Shown here: piece after piece, positions 9,223 through 19,160 of the stretch | How the letters are laid out: every line of letters begins with the position of its first letter | How positions within the stretch are numbered: position 1 is the stretch's first letter | NCBI GenBank assembly: GCA_963682175.1 | Contig: OY821784.1 | Coordinates: 20,503,621-20,567,620, forward strand | Direction of reading: 5' to 3' | Source of the DNA: Triglochin maritima | Lineage: Eukaryota; Streptophyta; Magnoliopsida; Alismatales; Juncaginaceae | DNA length: 64,000 bases | The notes under the pieces: model-generated | Told to the model about the DNA's origin: nothing | Databases searched by the model: none | Seen by the model: the letters and a program-made list of their open reading frames with translations, nothing else | Program-made: the position numbers and the translations under genes

Positions 9223-10575
9223 CTCCTCTCTCAATCTCCTCTTTCCCTATTTCGCTCCTCTCCCCGTTCTATCTCTCCCTTCTCCCTCTTCTTCCCTCTC
9301 CTTTCCTTCTCTCTCCTATCCTCTTCTCTTCCCACTACTCTCCTTTCTCTCTCTCGCTTCTCTCCCCTTCTCTAACTCCTTATCCCTCTCCTCCTCTCAC
9401 CTCTCCCCTTATTCCCTTCTTCTCCCTCCTATCTCTTCTCTTCTCTCCCTTTCCTCTCTCCTCTTTTCTGTTCTCTTTCTCTTATCTCCTTATCCCCATT
9501 CTCTCTTGTCTCCCTCTATCCTTCTCTCTTCTACTATGTTGTCTACCTCTCTCTTTTCTCCTTCTCTCCCATTCTCTCCCCCTCTCTTCTTCTTCTTCTT
9601 CTTCTTCTCTCTGTTCCCTCTTCTCTGCCTTCTCATTATCCTTATCGTTCTCCTCCTCTCTCCCTTCTCATTTCTCTCACCTTCTCTTTCTCTCTCTTCC
9701 GTCTCTCCCTCTCTCCTTATCCCTTTCTCCTTATGCCTCTCTCTTTATCTCTCTCTTCTTCTCCTTCTCCTTCTCTCCCTTCTCTCGCTTCTCCTCTTCT
9801 CCCACATATTCCCTCTCCTCTCCCTTCCCTCTTCTCCCACTCCCCTTCTTCTTCTCTCCTTATCCTTCTCTCTTCTTCTTCTCTCTACCCATATTATCCT
9901 TCTCTATCCTCCTCTTTCCCTTCTCCTTCTATCTCTCTCTCCCTTCATCTCCCTCCTCTCTCCTCCCTCTCCTTTTCTCTCTGCTCTTGTCTATTCTCGT
10001 GTTCTCTCTCCCCCTCTTCCTTCTCTCTCCTTCTCCTCTCTCTGCTCTTCTTATCATCTTTTCTCCACTCTCCTTCTCTCTCCCTTCTCTACCTCTCGCT
10101 CTCGTTCTCCATATCTCTTCTCTCTCTCCCTTAACTTCTCTTTACTTCTCTCTCTTCCCATTTCTCCTCTTCTCTTACACTCTCCTCCTCCCCCCTCTTC
10201 TCCTCCTTCTTCTACGCCTCACCTTCTCTCGCTTCTCCTATTCTCACTCTCCCTCTTATCCTCTTTCTCTTCTCCTTCTCTCTCGTTCACTCTCCCCCTA
10301 TCTCCCACTCTCCTCCCTTCCTCTTCTCTCTCCCTCTCCGTCTCTCCCTCTCCTCCACTCTCCCTTCTCTCTCTTCTCTCCCTCCTCTCTCCTTCTCTGT
10401 CTCTCTACCTTTCTCTCTCTCCTCTTCTCTCATTTCCTCCCTCCTTCTCTGTCCTCCTTTTCTCTCCCTCTTCCTTATCTCTTCTTCTCTATTTCTCTCT
10501 TTCCTCTTTCCCCCTCTCCTCTTCCCTCTTCTCGTTCCCTATCTCCCTCTTATTCTCTCTCATTCTCTCCTTATT

Positions 10576-10684
10576 AGGATGAGGAGAGAAGGAAGAGTGC
10601 AGCGAGAGGGAGAGAAGGAGAAGAAGAGAGAGGATAAAGAGAAAAGAAGGAGAGGAGTAGAGGGAAGATGAGAAGGAGAGGGGA
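10576..10684. repeat. polypurine island 2 in satellite I
   Basis: Second copy of the island, very similar to island 1 and followed by the same CTCCTCTCTCAATCTCC sequence. The entry inverted repeat is imperfect here (TTAT-TAGG-ATGAGG). Confidence 0.8.
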
Positions 10685-13052
10685 CTCCTCTCTCAATCTC
10701 CTCTTTCCCTACTTTGCTCCTCTCCCCGTTCTCTCTCTCCCTTCTCCCTCTTCTAGCTTCCCTCTCCTTACCATCTCTCTCCTTCTCCGTCCTAATCTCT
10801 TCTCTTCCCTCTACTCTCCTTTCTCTCTCGCTTCTCTCCCATTCTCTATCTCTTTATCCCTCTCCTCCTCTTTTCTTTCCTCCCTCCTCCTCTATCTCTC
10901 TTGCTTCTCCCCTTCTCTATCTCTACTCTTCCTTCTCTATCTCGTTCCCCCCCCCCTTCTCTCTTCTCCTCCTTTCCTTCTTTGTTCTCCTCTCATTCTC
11001 TTGTTCCCTCTCACCTCCTCTCTTGTTCCCTCTAACCTCCTCTCTTGTTCCCTCTCTCCATCTTCTTCTCTCTCTCTCCCCCTCTTCTCCCTCTCTCTCC
11101 TCCCCTCTCGTCCTCTCCTTCTCTCTCCCTCCCTCCTTCTCTGCTCTCTCCTCTTATCCCTCTGTCTCCTCTCGTTCCCTCTCTCTTCTCCTTCTCTCTC
11201 CCTCTCTCTCCTCCCTTCTCTTCCTCTCCTCTCCGTGTCCCTCATCTTCTCTCTCTCCTTTAATCCCTTCGTCTCCTCTCATTGCCCCCTTGTCTTCTCC
11301 TTCTCTCCCTCTCCTTTTATTCTCTCACCTTCCCTTCTCTGTCTCCTCCTCTCCCTCTCCCTCTCCTCCTCTCCATTTCCTTCTCCCTCGTATTATCTCT
11401 CTCTTTCTCTCTCCTCTTATCTTTTCTCCCTTCCTTCTCCTTCTCTATCTCCCTCTCCTTCTCTCCTTTTCTCTCTCCCAATTATCCGTCTCCTCCACTC
11501 CCTACTTCTCCTCCGCTCGCTCTCTCTCACTTCTTCTCCCTCCTATCTCTTCTCTTCCCTCCCTTCCCCCTCTCCTCTTTTCTGTTTTCCCCTCTTCTCT
11601 CCTTATCCTTATCCATATTCTCTCTTGTCTGCCTCAATCCTTCTCTCTTCTCCTATGTCGTCTGGCTCTCTCTCTTCACCTTCTCTCTCATTCGCTCCCC
11701 CTCTCTTATTCTCTCTTCCCTCTTATCTACTCTCTCATTATCCTTATCCTCCTTCTCCTCTCTCCCTTCTCATTTCTCTCACCTTCTCTTTCTTTCTCTT
11801 CCGTCACTCCCTCTCTCCTTATCCCTTTCTCTATATGCCACTCTTTTTATCTCTCTCTCCTTCTCCCTCTCCTTCTCTCCCTTCTCTCGCATCTCCTTTT
11901 CTCCCACTCCTTCTCTCTCTCTCCTCGTCCCATTCTGTAGAGCCTCTCTCTCTCTCTCTCTCATTCTACCGCTCTCTCTTCTCTCCTCCTCTACCACTCT
12001 CCTTCTCTCTCATTCTTCCCTCTTCTCTTTCTCTCATCTCGCTTGCCTCATCTCTATCTCCCTCATATTCCCTCTCCTCTACCTTCCCTCTTATCCCGCT
12101 CCCCTTCTTCTTCTCTCCTTTTTCTTCTCTCTTCTTCTTCTCTCTCCCCATTTTATCCTTCTCCATCCTCCTCTTTCCCTTCTCTTTCCCTCTCTCCCTC
12201 TTTCCTTCTCTCCCACTCCTTCACCCCCTCTCTCTTCTGCCTCTCTCTTCTTCTCCCTCTCCGTCTCCCTCTCCCCTCAACGTCCCGGTCCTCCTCTCTC
12301 CCTCATCTCTTTCTCCCTCCCTTTTCTCTCCTCCTTCCCTCTCTATCTCTCTCCTCCTTCTCTCTCTCTCTCACCCTTCTTCTCCCTCCTCTCTCCTCCC
12401 TCTCCTTCCCTTCTCCATCCTCTGTCCCTCTATGCTCTTGTCTATTCTCGTGTTCTCTCTCTCTCCCTCTTCCTTCTCTCTCCTTCCCTTATCTCTGCTC
12501 TTCTTCTCCTTTTTTCTCCACTCTCCTTCTCTCTCCCTTCTCTACCTCTCGCTCTCGTTCTCGATATCTCTTCTCTCTCTCTCCCTTTCCCTCTCTTTTC
12601 TTCTCTCTCTTCCCATTTCTCCTCTTCTCTACCACTCTCCTCCTCTTCCTTCTCCTCCTCCTCCCTCTTCTCCTCCTTGTTCTACCCCTCACCTTCTCTC
12701 GCTTCTCGTTTTCTCACTCTCCCTCTTATCCTCTTTCTCTTCTCCTTCTCTGTCGTTCACTCTCTCCTTATCTCTCTTTCCTTCTCCCTCTCTCCTCCCT
12801 TCCTCTTCTCTCTCCGTCTCCTTCTCTCCTTCTCCTCCACTCTCCCTTCTCTCTCTTCTCACCCCCCTCTCTCCTTCTCTGTCTCCCTACCTTTCTCTCT
12901 CTCCTCTTCTCTCATTTCCTCCCTCCTTCTCTGTTCTCCTTCTCTCTCCCTCTTCCTTATCTCTTCTTCTCTCTCTTTGCTCTTTCCCCCTCTCTCCTCT
13001 TCCCTCTTCTCGTTCCCTATCTCTCTCTTATGCTCTCACATTCTCTCCTTAC

Positions 13053-13157
13053 AAGGATAAGGAGAGAAGGAAGAGACGAGCGAGAGGGAGAGAAGGAGAA
13101 GAAGAGAGAGGATAAAGAGAAGGAGAGGAGATGAGGCAAGATGAGAAGGAGAGGGGA
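13053..13157. repeat. polypurine island 3 in satellite I
   Basis: Third copy of the island, followed by about 330 bp of the repeat unit before the array is cut by the gypsy fragment at 13492. Confidence 0.8.
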
Positions 13158-13491
13158 CTCCTCTCTCAATCTCCTCTTTCCCTTCTTCGCTCCTCTCCCC
13201 GTTCTCTCTCTCCCTTCTCCCTCTTCTTACCTTCTCTCTCCTTCTCCCTCCTATCCTCTTCTCTTCCCTCTACTCTCCTTTCTCTCTCTTGCTTCTCTCC
13301 CCTTCTCTATATCCTTATCCCTCTACTCTTGTCACCTCTCTCGTTTCCTCCCTCCTCATCTATCTCTCTTGCTTCTCTCCTTCTCTATCGCTACTCTCCC
13401 TTCTCTATCTCGTTCCCTTTCCCTTCCCTCTTCTCCTCCTTTCCTTCTATGTTCTCCTCTCATTCTCTTGTTCCCTATCACCTCCTCTCTT

Positions 13492-14565
13492 GTGATTTAC
13501 AGTGACGCGTCGGGCGTTGGACAGGGATGCGTACTCATGCAGCACGGGCAGGTGGTTGCATATGCTTCGAGGCAGTTGAAGGTGCACGAGAGGAACTACC
13601 CCACTCATGATTTGGAGCTGGCGGCAGTGGTGCACGCTTTGAAGACCTGGAGGCATTACTTGTATGGCGAGCGATTCGAGGTATTCACCGATCATCCGAG
13701 CCTGAAGTATCTGTTTTCGCAGAAGGAGCTGAATATGAGGCAGCGCAGATGGCTCGAGCTGATTAAGGATTATGATTTCACCATCTCGTACCATCCGGGG
13801 AAGGCGAATTCAGTTGCTGATGCTTTGAGCAGGAAGGTGGAGGTTTCCGCAGCAGGTCTTTGTATCGAGGAGTGGAAGCTGCTTGAGGCGTTGACCGAGT
13901 GGAGACCATTCACCGATGAGTCGCGAGGTGCAGTGATTGCCGGGCTGAGAGTGGAGCCTCAGTTGGTCTCGAGTATTGTTCAGGCTCAGAGTACTGATGA
14001 TGAGTTAGCCGGGTTGCTGCAGTTAGCTGCCAGAGATGGATCAGACTTCAGTGTTGGGGTTGATGGGGGACTGAGGTTCAGAGGTCGTGTCTGGGTGCCG
14101 AAGGGAGGAGAACTGAGGCAGGACATTCTGGAGGAGGCACATAGATCCCGTTATTCGATCCACCTGGGCAGCACGAAGATGTTTAGAGATCTTCAGAGGA
14201 ATTTCTGGTGGAAGAAGATGAAGACGAAGATCGCAAAGTTTGTTGGCAGATGTCTGATTTGTCAGCAGGTGAAGATTGAGCACCAGAGACCTGCAGGGCC
14301 GATGCAGAGGATCGAGCTTCCAGAGTGGAAGTGGGAGCACGTGACGATGGATTTTGTCACCGGGCTGCCGAAGACGAGGGGATTCCATGACGCGATTTGG
14401 GTCATAGTAGATCGACTGACCAAGTCGGCGCACTTCTTAGCTATTCGGACCACTTTACCTCTGGAGGGTCTAGCTAAGTTGTATATTGAGGAGATTGTCA
14501 GGCTTCATGGGGTGCCTGTGAGTATTATTTCAGATCGAGATCCGAGGTTCACTTCCAGATTCTGA
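13492..14565 (+). pseudogene. pol: gypsy pol: RNase H and integrase, truncated, ends at a stop
   Basis: Starts at VIYSDAS, the first strand of the RNase H domain, and continues through TDHPSLKYL and [16 protein letters not shown] (about 13500-13830). Integrase follows with an HHCC zinc finger (CLICQQ near 14255) and core aspartates in [10 protein letters not shown] (about 14346) and IISDRDPRF (about 14525). A TGA at 14563-14565 stands where chromoviral integrases have Trp (RFWGSLQ-type sequence), a single-base G to A change. The open frame extends upstream into the satellite from 13141, but that part is not coding; the real upstream RT has been lost. Confidence 0.88.
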
Positions 14566-14955
14566 GGGAGTTTGCAGCAGGCCTTGGGGACTCGGTTGAA
14601 GTTCAGTACGGCATTCCATCCGCAGACAGACGGTCAGTCTGAGAGGACCATCCAAACGCTAGAGGATATGTTGCGAGCGTGTACTCTGGATTGGGCAGGG
14701 CATTGGGATGAGCATCTGCCATTGATCGAGTTCGCCTACAACAACAACTACCATTCGAGCATTGGGATGACACCGTACGAGGCCCTGTACGGGAGACCGT
14801 GTAGATCACCAGTATGCTGGAGTGATGTAGGCGAGACACAACTAGTTGGTCCTGAGATTGTACAGATGTATGCTGAGAAGGTTGATGTGATCAGACAGAG
14901 ACTAGCGACTGCGCAGAGCAGGCAGAAGAGCTACGCAGAAGAGCTACGCAGATAG
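14566..14955 (+). pseudogene. pol: gypsy pol: integrase core end and C-terminal part
   Basis: Same frame as the previous segment, after the TGA. It carries the catalytic glutamate in [11 protein letters not shown] (about 14640) and the [20 protein letters not shown] block, standard for Ty3/gypsy integrases, then RPCRSPVCW typical of chromoviruses. The frame is destroyed by a 13-bp tandem duplication (14926-14951) and stops at 14953-14955. Without the duplication the next residues would continue in the adjacent frame. Confidence 0.87.
14926..14951 (+). repeat. 13-bp tandem duplication that breaks pol
   Basis: AAGAGCTACGCAG occurs twice in tandem (14926-14938 and 14939-14951). One copy fits the reading frame that resumes with the arginine-rich segment after it; the extra 13 bp shift the frame by one. 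Confidence 0.9.
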
Positions 14956-15411
14956 GCGTAGGCGTGAGCTGAGATTTGAGGCTGGTGACCATGTCTTCCT
15001 GAGGATTTCACCATCTCGAGGAGTGATGAGGTTCGGGAAGAAGGGAAGCTCAGTCCGAGGTACGTCGGGCCGTTTGAGATTCTCGATCGGGTTGGAGAGG
15101 TCGCCTACAGGGTTGCGTTGCCGCCGCAGTTTTCGGGTCTTCACAACGTCTTCCACGTTTCGATGTTGAGGAAGTACGTAGCGGATCCTTCTCATGTGAT
15201 TCAGTTGGAGGTTCCAGAGATCCGTCAGGATTTGTCTCTTGAGGAGAGACCGGTTGAGATTGTGGATCGGATGGAGCATCAGTTGAGGAGGAGGACCATT
15301 CCGATGGTGAAGGTCAGGTGGCAGAACCACAGTGAGCGAGAGGCCACTTGGGAGATCGAGGAGGAGGTCCGGAAGGAGTTCCCAGAGTTATTTGGTGAGC
15401 GTCAGTTTTAA
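14956..15411 (+). pseudogene. pol: gypsy pol: integrase tail and chromodomain
   Basis: The GDHVFLRISP segment (about 14985-15010) belongs to the GPY/F-like integrase tail. A second, one-base frameshift near 15045 separates it from the end of the polyprotein. The 15118-15411 segment contains LHNVFHVSMLRKYV and, at its end, a chromodomain (about 15245-15395, with VKVRWQNH and ATWEIEEEVRKEFPELF) of the type found in Tekay elements. Such chromodomains are thought to guide integration to particular chromatin. The polyprotein stop lies 33 bases before the LTR. Confidence 0.85.
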
Positions 15412-15444
15412 TTTCGAGGACGAAATTCTTTTAGGAGGGTGGAT
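15412..15444 (+). other. polypurine tract region of the Tekay-type element
   Basis: TTTCGAGGACGAAAT followed by TTAGGAGGGTGGAT, immediately before the LTR start TGTGGG. This is the usual plus-strand primer context of Tekay/Del elements. Almost the same block occurs on the minus strand at 57887-57922. Confidence 0.85.
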
Positions 15445-15631
15445 TGTGGGATTCTGATCCTAATCCTATACTAATTGTGCCTTAATCATGTATTAGGTGG
15501 TGATTAGAGATGGATGGCTGATATTAAGAGGAGATGGATGGAGGGCTTGGATTGAAGATGGGTGGATGTGTGGTTGAGATGGAGAGGTGGAATGGATGGT
15601 GAGGATTTTGTGTGGAAGAGGTATTTAGGGG

Positions 15632-15695
15632 AGATTTCTCTCTCTCTCTCCCTCACGTCTCTCTCTCTCTCTCTCTCGCTGATCTCTCTCTCTCC
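15632..15695 (+). repeat. CT microsatellite in the Tekay LTR
   Basis: Interrupted (CT)n/(TC)n run, broken by CCCTCACG and CGCTGA. A similar pyrimidine-rich stretch follows the TATA box in the solo LTR. Confidence 0.8.
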
Positions 15696-16105
15696 AGCAG
15701 CAAGCTCCGGCGAGGAAGAAGGTTCTCCGGCGAAGTGAAGATCGGCTCCGGTTAGTTGGTGGAGGTGAGTAGCGTGGGGTGTGTTCATCCCTTTTGTGTT
15801 GGTTTTCTCTCCCTCGACCTAACTCGGGTTTTGGTGGTTGTGGTTGATTGGTTGAGGTTGCCGGAGGTGGATTCGTGAGTGTGGATTGTCGAGGAGGAGT
15901 TGATCGTCGTTTGGACGCGAGATTCGTCGACGGATCGTATTTTGGGGAGACGTGCTCGTGGAGGCGTCGTCGTGGTTCTTCAAGGGTCTCTTCAGACCTT
16001 TAGGTATGTCATGCTCGCTCACTTAATTACCGTGAGTATTTGGAAGTCGACGGTAGGCCGTTCGGCTCGTCGCGAGTAAACTTGCAGCAGATTTCACTGC
16101 CTGAT

Positions 16106-16786
16106 CGGTCAACCGGTTTGTGCAAACGGTCGACCGTTCGTGAAGAGAATTCGGGCTCTGCCTCAAATCGGTCGAACGATGCCAGTGGGGCGGTCGACCG
16201 ATTGTGCATAGGAGGCAAGTCTGGAGAGATTTGGTCGACCGGGTCCCCTTTGCCGGTCGACCGTGTGCACTGTCTTAAGTCGGTTGGGGGGCGTAGACTA
16301 TATAAATGGTCGACCGCCCTTTGATCTCGTCCGACCGTGACTTAAGTGGACCTTGTGGTCGGTTCGACCGAATGACGGTTCCGTCGACCGGACTTGTGCG
16401 CTGAGCGTGGGAAACGCTCTGGTGGAATTCGGTCGACCGAGGTGAGCTCAGTGTTCGACCGGATTCGTGGCGCATGTGAGGGATTATTCCCTGGACTGAT
16501 TCGGTCGACCGAGATGTGCTCGGCATTCGACCGAATTCGTTGTGGTGTTGTGGGATTTGTTCCCTGGTGACTTTCGGTCGACCGGGACCCCTTTGTCGGT
16601 CGACCAATTGGTCGTTTTGTTCGTTGGACCGGGAGTTGACCATCTAAACGGTCGACCGTCCCTTGATTTGGGTTCGACCGAACGAATGTGGTGTTGGGAA
16701 TCGGTCGACCGATGGAGTGCCGGTCGAAGTGGATTGCCCTGTATTTGCTTGATTCCGTCGACCGGGACATTTGGTTCGGTCGACCG
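16106..16786 (+). repeat. CGGTCGACCG paired-palindrome array in the Tekay LTR
   Basis: Paired motif starts: 16106/16127, 16169/16191, 16232/16254, 16307/16328, 16361/16381, 16430/16452, 16502/16524, 16575/16597, 16649/16671, 16702/16721 and 16755/16777. Most pairs are 21-22 bp apart; successive pairs are mostly 63-75 bp apart. The first motif of a pair is usually the full palindrome and the second often a variant such as TGTTCGACCG. Confidence 0.9.
16299..16306 (+). promoter_or_regulatory. possible TATA box inside the palindrome array
   Basis: TATATAAA directly abuts the motif at 16307. The position in the middle of the array is unusual, so it may be a chance AT stretch. An alternative weak candidate is TATTTAG near 15618. 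Confidence 0.3.
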
Positions 16787-16898
16787 TTTGTGTCCTGTTT
16801 TGCACTATGGAGGTGCTGTGGTCTTGGTTGCCTGTGTGGAGCGAGTCGTGGTGCCGATGTTCTTCCGGCAAGTGTGCGAGGTGCACGAGGGTTGCCGT

Positions 16899-17288
16899 GG
16901 TTGGTTGAAATTAGACCTGGAGCCCCGTAACCGTGTGAGAGCTGCGGTTGGTTGAAAATAGACCTGGAGCCAGCTAGTATGTACGGAGTTGGTTGAAATT
17001 AGACCTGGAGCTCCGTAGTGCATTCAGGTTGGTTGAAATTAGACCTGGAGCCTGAGCAAGGACCGCGTGTAGGGGTTGGTTGAAATTAGACCTGGAGCCC
17101 TTATACGTTTAGGTTGGTTGAAATTAGACCTGGAGCCCTTAGTCGTGTCGTGGTAGCTATGGTTGGTTGAAATTAGACCTGGTGCCCAGCTTGGCGACGT
17201 GTGTGAGTCGCGGCGGTTGGTTGAGATTAGACCTGGAGCCCCGTGACTGTGTGGGTGCGGCGGTTGGTTGAGATTAGACCTGGAGCCC
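16899..17288 (+). repeat. nine-copy interspersed minisatellite in the Tekay LTR
   Basis: Nine copies of GGTTGGTTGAAATTAGACC followed by TGGAGCC start at about 16899, 16946, 16987, 17027, 17074, 17112, 17161, 17215 and 17262. Copies are 26-27 bp, with spacers of about 11-28 bp that differ from one another. The last two copies share GAGATT in place of GAAATT. Spacing is 38-54 bp. Confidence 0.92.
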
Positions 17289-17417
17289 CGTACCGGTGGT
17301 GTGTCCTGTGATGGAGTTGAGAGCCCTGGTGCAGGGCGTGTTGTGATGCTTTTCTTGTTGAGTAGAATTGCATGCTAGGATGCTTTTATTTCGTACATTT
17401 AGAGTTTGGCATACGGG

Positions 17418-17433
17418 GTTTCCTTCTGGAAAC
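17418..17433 (+). other. conserved LTR hairpin GTTTCC-TTCT-GGAAAC
   Basis: Second copy of the hairpin seen at 6558-6573, in the shared context CATACGGG or TATACGGG to the left and AACTCAGGCATTGTTG to the right. It is one of the best conserved blocks between the two LTRs. Confidence 0.6.
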
Positions 17434-17715
17434 TCAGGCATTGTTGCATGTTTACTTTCAGGCCGTGATCGGCATTAGGGGGTGGTGACCGAGGAGAGGA
17501 GCACCGCTACCGGATCCAGCTTTCTCTCAGTTGAGGTCGTGTGATTACTGTTTCCTTGTATATTCTTTTGATGTAAACACAACTTTTGTATACTCTGATG
17601 TTCACATATATATATATGATATATGTCGGTGCACCTGTGTTCTTTTATTGCGTAATATCCTCTGTTGATTGAGTGTTTAAAATTTAAAATTTTCCGTTGT
17701 TTTGAGGATGTTACA

Positions 17716-18352
17716 GAATGCCTTCAGGACTTGGGATGAGTTTCAGTCTGCATTCCATCCCGATAGCTCGTCCTTTGACGAGCTTGCTTGCTAAAGGAAC
17801 CTCCTTTGAGTTCACACCCGAGTGCCTGACTGCATTTGAGTTTCTGAAGCGTGAGTTGACCTCCGCTCCTATTATTAAGGCACCGGTGTGGACTCTACCA
17901 TTCGAGCTGATGTGTGATGCTTCTGATTATGCGATAGGAGCGGTTATGGGTCAGAAAGTCGACAAATTGTCTCATGTGATCTATTATGCAAGTCGTACTC
18001 TCAATGACGCCCAACTCAACTACTCCGTTACTGAGAAAGAATTCCTCGCGATCATATTTGAGTTGAAAAAATTTCACCAGTACCTTATAGGGTCGCATGT
18101 CATCATCTACACTGATCACTCAGCTCTTCGCTACCTTTTGTCTAAAAAGGATGCGAAACCCCGTCGCCTGCGTTGGATCTTGTTGTTACAAGAATTCGAC
18201 CTCGAAATACGGGACAAGAAGGGATGCGAGAATGTCGTGGCTGATCACCTATCTCGCATCCCCATTGATCTTTCACCGGATCCACCGGTGAACGAGTTTT
18301 TTCCTGATGAGCACCTTATGGCAATAGCCTCACCCCCTGGTTCGCTGACATT
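17716..18352 (+). pseudogene. pol: Athila pol: RT end and RNase H
   Basis: Begins with the RT-RNase H connection ([12 protein letters not shown]) and continues with the RNase H domain: [72 protein letters not shown] and [11 protein letters not shown]. The acidic residues of the RNase H site are visible in CDASD, TEKEF and TDHSA. This sequence style is that of Athila elements. The upstream RT is missing. The frame is lost near 18340, where integrase continues one frame away. Confidence 0.87.
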
Positions 18353-19160
18353 ATGAACTATTTAGCAACCGGGGAGGTGTCGGCTCATTGGAGACACAGT
18401 GAGACAACGAAATTCAAGTCGTTAGTCAAGCACTTCTATTGGGATGATCCATACTTATTTAAGTATTGTGCTGATCAAATCATAAGGACGTGCATTCCTG
18501 ACGACGAAATTCAGAGTGTCTTGTCCTTTTGCCATAAGGAGGCATGTGGTGGGCACTTCGGTGCCAAGAAAACCGCAGCCAAAGTACTCCAATGCGGTTT
18601 TTACTGGCCCACGTTATTCCAAGACGCTTTTGCATTTTGCAAAGCATGCGATAGGTGCCAACGTTTGGGCCGCATTGGTAGACGAGATATGTTGCCACTC
18701 AATCCTATCTTAGTGGTTAACATTTTTGATGTTTGGGGAATTGACTTCATGGGTCCCTTCCCCGTGTCCCATGGTCACACTTACATCCTGGTGGTGGTCG
18801 ATTATGTGTCAAAGTGGGTTGAAGCAATCCCTACTCGCACTAACGATCGCAAGGTTGTGATCAAATTTCTTAAAGAACACATCTTCGCGAGGTTTGGGAC
18901 ACCTCGTTGTATCATAAGTGATCGGGGGACACACTTTGTGAACCGATCCTTTGAGGAAGTGCTGAGGAAATACTCCATCACGCACAAGTTGGCCACACCT
19001 TATCATCCTCAAACCTGTGGCCAGGTGGAAATTTCCAACCGTCAACTCAAGCAAATTCTTGAGAAAACGGTTAATGCTTCAAGGAAAGATTGGTCGGTCA
19101 AGCTTAATGATGCATTATGGGCTTTCCGCACTGCATTTAAAACCGACCTTGGCATGTCCC
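18353..19160 (+). pseudogene. pol: Athila pol: integrase
   Basis: Zinc finger with H61 and H68 ([10 protein letters not shown]) and C99/C102 (CDRC), then the catalytic core with D131 (WGIDFMGPF), D190 (IISDRGTHF) and E226 (GQVEISNRQ); D190 to E226 gives DX35E. All catalytic residues are intact. The methionine at 18353 is internal to the polyprotein. After LGMSP (about 19156) the frame shifts by one base; the out-of-frame continuation ends at 19210. Confidence 0.88.

Larger units (their letters stand above)
8590..13491. repeat. pyrimidine satellite I, long-period CT-rich array with purine islands
   Basis: About 4.9 kb of nearly pure C/T on the plus strand, with no credible gene; the long Ser/Leu/Pro frames (up to 815 residues) exist only because stop codons need purines. 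It has long-period duplication: a marker beginning CTACCTCTCGCTCTCG recurs at about 8595, 10090 and 12541, and each copy is followed about 490-525 bp later by a polypurine island. The region from 9417 also matches that from about 11527. The unit is therefore about 1.5 kb in the first copy and about 2.5 kb in the second, which has extra duplications. The array stops abruptly at a gypsy RNase H sequence at 13492. Confidence 0.85.
13492..17715 (+). mobile_element. Ty3/gypsy chromovirus, Tekay/Del-like, 3' half with LTR
   Basis: Order RNase H, integrase, chromodomain, polypurine tract, 3' LTR on the plus strand. The C-terminal chromodomain and the TTTCGAGGACGAAAT polypurine-tract block point to the Tekay/Del chromovirus lineage. 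Gag, protease, RT and the 5' LTR are missing: the element begins inside RNase H directly at the end of satellite I. The 3' LTR end is followed by GAATG and Athila sequence; with the 5' end missing no target duplication can be shown. Pol has an in-frame stop, a 13-bp duplication and a further frameshift. Confidence 0.85.
15445..17715 (+). mobile_element. Tekay-type 3' LTR, 2271 bp
   Basis: Starts TGTGGGATTC right after the polypurine tract and ends GGATGTTACA. From left to right it contains a (CT)n stretch (15632-15695), a CGGTCGACCG-pair array (16106-16786), nine copies of a GGTTGGTTGAAATTAGACC minisatellite (16899-17288), the conserved GTTTCC/GGAAAC hairpin (17418-17433) and an AT-rich end. 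It has the same plan as the solo LTR at 4659-6861 but differs clearly in sequence, so the two are related subfamilies. Short ORFs in it are not genes. Confidence 0.85.

Noticed and set aside
8517..13495. Very long Ser/Leu/Pro-rich open frames (up to 815 codons), and similar ones at 35986-39023, 44641-46167, 52093-55611 and 59118-61138
   Set aside because: They are a consequence of pyrimidine-only sequence, where stop codons cannot occur; several overlap in all three frames and have no domain, codon bias or start context.
16899..17288. Repeat-spacer array resembling CRISPR
   Set aside because: Located inside a plant gypsy LTR, with irregular and short spacers and no cas genes; it is an LTR minisatellite.
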